This document shows, one piece after another, positions 61,562-64,000 of a DNA stretch of 64,000 bases (the stretch's first letter is position 1; the number at the start of each line of letters is the position of its first letter). The notes below the pieces were generated by a model. It saw only the letters and a list, made by a program, of their open reading frames with translations. It had not been told where the DNA came from and made no database searches. The DNA comes from SB15 sp964639245 (GTDB taxonomy: Bacteria > Chloroflexota > Anaerolineae > Aggregatilineales > J027). Both the position numbers and the translations under genes were made by a program. The stretch covers positions 806,001 to 870,000 of the forward strand of contig CAZXCU010000001.1 in assembly GCA_964639245.1 (NCBI GenBank). Direction: 5' to 3'.

Positions 61562-62602
61562 TTATTCAATGTATTTCCCGCTACTAAACACCTGCACCGT
61601 AAAATCCGGTGTATCGTTTGTCCAATCGAATAACCAGTAGGCATCCGAAATGGACATATTGACGCAGCCATGACTCTGCCGATACCCGAATCGGTCATGC
61701 CAGTACGTCCCATGCAGGCTAATTTTCTCGTCAAAATACATGGCGTAGGGAACATTTTCGAGGCGGTAAAAATCGCTCCCGCCTTCTGCACCACTCATCG
61801 GCGCGTCGGCGATGCGGTTATGTACCTCAAAAATCCCTTCATTGGTAGGCCACTGGGCAAGGCCGGATGCAACCAGCGTGGCAAAAATCGGGGTGTCGTC
61901 TTCATAGGCAACTAAGACCTGCTCATATAAATCCACCGCTACCCAACGCCCTGTCACATCGGCGGGTTTTTCCACAAATTTGACACGGGCCACCTCGGTT
62001 TGTTTGATCCACTGGTCTGGCGCAATCAAATACCACTCCCAGCCATCGACCAACACTGTCGCAAAAATGGAGGCGCGGTGGTAGCGGGGCAAAATGGCTA
62101 ACGAATCGTCCGGCGCACCGCCCGGATACGCGGAGGGATGTCCTTCGACGAGAATCCACAGCATCGGGTAGGGGAGGTCATTTTCAAAAAATACGCCTGT
62201 AAATTCGCTTGGCTTCACGCCATAGACATGTTCATCATCGGCGACCCATTGCCCCTGATTAATCTCGACCCATCCTTCAAGGTAACTATAAGCGGAAATA
62301 TAGTGATAGCCGGGGTCAAGCGTTTTGATGGGTGCGCCGTGCGGGGCGTTATAAATGGTTATGCCTGCCGGTGCATCCAACCGCCAATAGGCATAGCGGT
62401 AAATTTCATCCAGATTCGGGTCAAGCGGCAGCACGTCCGGTTCGGGATACTGTGCCATTTCCGCGAGTAATTGTTCGTATTCTGCTTCGGGCAGCCCCGC
62501 ACGACAGCCATTCCGATTCGGCGACTCCAAACAATCTTCCGCAAAAACTATCGGGGCAGTGAGCCAATACAGACCGCAGAACAGGGTTATCAGCAGGCGC
62601 AA
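61562..62602 (-). CDS. L,D-transpeptidase (YkuD domain)
   Basis: 346 residues. A signal peptide ends at FA-EDC near residue 23. Residues ~30-215 hold SH3-like segments (APHGAPIKTLDPGYHYISAY). The YkuD catalytic domain is at ~215-346, with HGTYWHDRFG and the active site SHGCVNMS, catalytic Cys313. It forms 3-3 cross-links or attaches proteins in the peptidoglycan, resisting many beta-lactams. TTG start at 62602 with GGAG nine bases upstream. Monocistronic. Confidence 0.92.
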   Translation of the reverse strand: MRLLITLFCGLYWLTAPIVFAEDCLESPNRNGCRAGLPEAEYEQLLAEMAQYPEPDVLPLDPNLDEIYRYAYWRLDAPAGITIYNAPHGAPIKTLDPGYHYISAYSYLEGWVEINQGQWVADDEHVYGVKPSEFTGVFFENDLPYPMLWILVEGHPSAYPGGAPDDSLAILPRYHRASIFATVLVDGWEWYLIAPDQWIKQTEVARVKFVEKPADVTGRWVAVDLYEQVLVAYEDDTPIFATLVASGLAQWPTNEGIFEVHNRIADAPMSGAEGGSDFYRLENVPYAMYFDEKISLHGTYWHDRFGYRQSHGCVNMSISDAYWLFDWTNDTPDFTVQVFSSGKYIE

Positions 62603-62681
62603 AATTTCTTCTCCCGAATTAGGTATAATCTCACTATAAAAGAATTTTTGGGCGGGTCAATCTGCGTAGGGAAATCGCCAG

Positions 62682-63098
62682 ATGGAATTTCAACTGATTG
62701 CTTTTTTTGGTTTGCTCTCCCTTGCTCCTACCGTAATGGCGCTGAATGATTGGCGCGTGTGGTATTTGCTCTGGCGCTACGGGGAAACGATGGAAGCCCA
62801 GATTCAATATCACTGGGAAGCGCCGATTGGTCTTTTTAAGCATTATTACGTCATTTATGAATTTGAGGTGCCGGACGAAAATGGCGATTTTCTCCTGCAA
62901 AGCCGCTATACCGAAGTGGAACGCGCTCAGTATTTTGCCCTGCTGGAAGGTGAACCGTTGCAGGTGAGATTCGCCAGTAAAAATCCGCGTGTGTTTCGTT
63001 TGGAAGGCCAGCCCACCGCCCAATGGCATTGGACATTCGGTTCCATTGCATGTTGGGTGTATGTGGGCTTCATGGGCTATATCATGATAACAAGCTAG
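62682..63098 (+). CDS. DUF3592-like membrane protein
   Basis: 138 residues: one N-terminal hydrophobic helix, a central beta-rich domain (HYYVIYEFEVPDENGDFLLQSRYTEVERA) and a C-terminal helix. This is the layout of DUF3592 proteins, whose function is unknown. AGGGA lies upstream of the ATG. It converges with the DprE2-like gene, overlapping by four bases. Confidence 0.7.
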   Translation: MEFQLIAFFGLLSLAPTVMALNDWRVWYLLWRYGETMEAQIQYHWEAPIGLFKHYYVIYEFEVPDENGDFLLQSRYTEVERAQYFALLEGEPLQVRFASKNPRVFRLEGQPTAQWHWTFGSIACWVYVGFMGYIMITS

Positions 63099-63832
63099 AG
63101 GCTGAGTTTCTTAAAAATCCGTTCGGGGATGTTGCGAATAATCATCATAATGAACATCCAGAAGAACGGTACATACAGCACATCCCGTTGGTTTTTCATG
63201 GCGGTGTAAATGGCTTTGCCGACACGGGTGGAACTGGCAAACAAGGGATTTTTCTTGATGTCTGCCGTCATGGGGGTATCCACAAAACCGGGCTTGATGG
63301 TCAACACCGTCACATTCGATCTGGCAAGACGGTTGCGTAAGCCCTGCAAAAACAGGCTCTTTGCGCCCTGTGCTGTTCCATAAATGTAGTTAGAACCGCG
63401 TCCCCTATCCCCTGCCACGGATGAAATCACCGCGATGACCCCGCGTTTTTGCTGTTCAAAAATCGTCCCAAGCAGGGTCAAGAGCGAGGCCGCACTCAAG
63501 AAATTGACATTCAGTTCGTGCAGGGTGGCCTGAACATCATTTTCAATTGCTGATTGGTCAGGCAGTGTGCCATGTGCCATCAACACCGCGTCAATCACGC
63601 CGAGCGTCTCAATTGCGGCATCAATCAGGGGTTGATGCTGGTCGAGTCGGGTCAAATCCAGCGCGTAGGTTTCAATCCGCTTTGCGCCACGTACCCGCAA
63701 ATCGTCCGCAATCATTGCTAACTTTTCGGGGTTACGTGCTACAAGGAAAAATTCTGCGCCGTCCGCCGCAAAAAATTTGATGGTTTCTTGGGCAATCGCT
63801 GAGGTTGCCCCGATGACTAAAATTTTGAGCAT
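63095..63832 (-). CDS. dprE2: DprE2-like short-chain dehydrogenase (decaprenylphosphoryl-2-keto-ribose reductase homologue)
   Basis: 245 residues. The N-terminus VIGATSAIAQE is the NAD(P)H-binding turn, NVNFLSAASL carries the SDR Asn, and ISSVAGDRGRGSNYIYG is the Ser/Tyr catalytic region. The C-terminus MMIIRNIPERIFKKL closely follows mycobacterial DprE2. The catalytic Y-x3-K is Y-G-T-A-Q here: the codon is CAG, so the Lys is replaced. DprE2 reduces the keto intermediate made by DprE1 to give decaprenyl-phosphoryl arabinose. The ATG at 63832 has AAGGGG five bases upstream. It is eight bases downstream of the dprE1-like gene. Confidence 0.85.
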   Translation of the reverse strand: MLKILVIGATSAIAQETIKFFAADGAEFFLVARNPEKLAMIADDLRVRGAKRIETYALDLTRLDQHQPLIDAAIETLGVIDAVLMAHGTLPDQSAIENDVQATLHELNVNFLSAASLLTLLGTIFEQQKRGVIAVISSVAGDRGRGSNYIYGTAQGAKSLFLQGLRNRLARSNVTVLTIKPGFVDTPMTADIKKNPLFASSTRVGKAIYTAMKNQRDVLYVPFFWMFIMMIIRNIPERIFKKLSL

Positions 63833-63840
63833 AGCTCCCC

Positions 63841-64000
63841 TTATGATTGAGTCACCCGCCGCCAAAAACTGGAGGAAAAACACGGGTCAATAAACTGAGC
63901 AAATTTTTCCCATTGAGGATACGAAGCGCGGAAACTTTCGCCGGACATCCGCGCATCTTTGGCGGGGTAGAGCGCCCCCCCATTTTCAAACACAATTGTA
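63841..64000 (-). CDS. dprE1: DprE1-like FAD oxidoreductase, C-terminal end only
   Basis: The last ~52 codons, up to a TAA at 63841, are inside the window. They read GGALYPAKDARMSGESFRAS and then YPQWEKF and WRRV, matching the C-terminus of decaprenylphosphoryl-beta-D-ribose oxidase, which carries the same YxAKDARxS pattern. It would oxidise the 2'-hydroxyl of the polyprenyl-phosphate ribose. It sits directly upstream of the DprE2-like gene in the same direction, so the pair makes the arabinofuranose donor. Confidence 0.8.
   Translation of the reverse strand, partial: TIVFENGGALYPAKDARMSGESFRASYPQWEKFAQFIDPCFSSSFWRRVTQS

Overview
This 64 kb window looks like a chromosomal segment of an uncultured or environmental member of the Chloroflexota (Anaerolineae-like). 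This is an inference from style, not from a marker gene. Signs are secreted proteins with Thr/Pro linkers, extracellular WD40-type proteins, a lipoprotein with an SH3b-like domain, DUF4058 and UPF0316 families, HAAT and BMP-type ABC transporters, DprE1/DprE2 homologues, and no outer-membrane machinery. GC content is moderate, and a few genes (14743-15753, 22575-23858, 32271-33095) are visibly AT-richer. No phage, integrase, transposase or CRISPR array is visible.

Layout. 1-6.2 kb (minus): an ABC-F ATPase cut by the window edge and preceded by a leader-peptide/terminator attenuator; two tandem UPF0316 membrane proteins with a lipoprotein; AMMECR1 and flavin reductase genes; an alkaline-phosphatase-superfamily metalloenzyme. 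6.3-18.4 kb: an orphan HicB-like gene, then a plus-strand block of KASIII-like thiolase, acyl-CoA ligase, alpha/beta hydrolase, hemerythrin, esterase and a complete branched-chain (HAAT) ABC importer. This suggests uptake and CoA activation of a carboxylic or aromatic acid. 18.5-24.9 kb: a KamA-type radical SAM protein, a membrane glycosyltransferase-like protein with a repeat element inside its reading frame, a peroxiredoxin, a secreted protein of unknown function, a degenerate receiver and an unknown protein. 24.9-33.1 kb: three metallophosphoesterases, a polysaccharide deacetylase, GT4 and GT2 glycosyltransferases, a methyltransferase and a DUF4058 protein. 33.1-38.3 kb: a nucleoside-type ABC transporter without a binding protein, one permease carrying a ~300-residue acidic insertion.

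38.4-49.1 kb: DinB, a small membrane protein, tRNA-Gln(UUG) with promoter and terminator, a serine beta-lactamase-like hydrolase, a CbpA-type DnaJ, a SulP transporter, a hydrolase divergent from a NERD-nuclease/helicase, a secreted protein and two tandem 2TM proteins. 49.2-56.1 kb: an ECF sigma factor with an anti-sigma protein bearing a glycosidase-like but apparently catalytically dead outer domain; a PIG-V-like mannosyltransferase; a TPR protein; a histidine kinase with two stand-alone receivers. 56.4-64 kb: an EF-G-like GTPase behind a structured leader, small unknown genes, a WD40 surface protein, an L,D-transpeptidase, and a DprE2-DprE1 pair for arabinofuranose-donor synthesis.

The most interesting items are the ABC-F attenuator with a probably leaderless 15-codon leader ORF, the sigma/anti-sigma pair with a dead TIM-barrel sensor, the transporter that may have replaced its binding protein with a permease insertion, leaderless promoter architecture at several genes, and a dispersed palindromic GC-rich repeat family.
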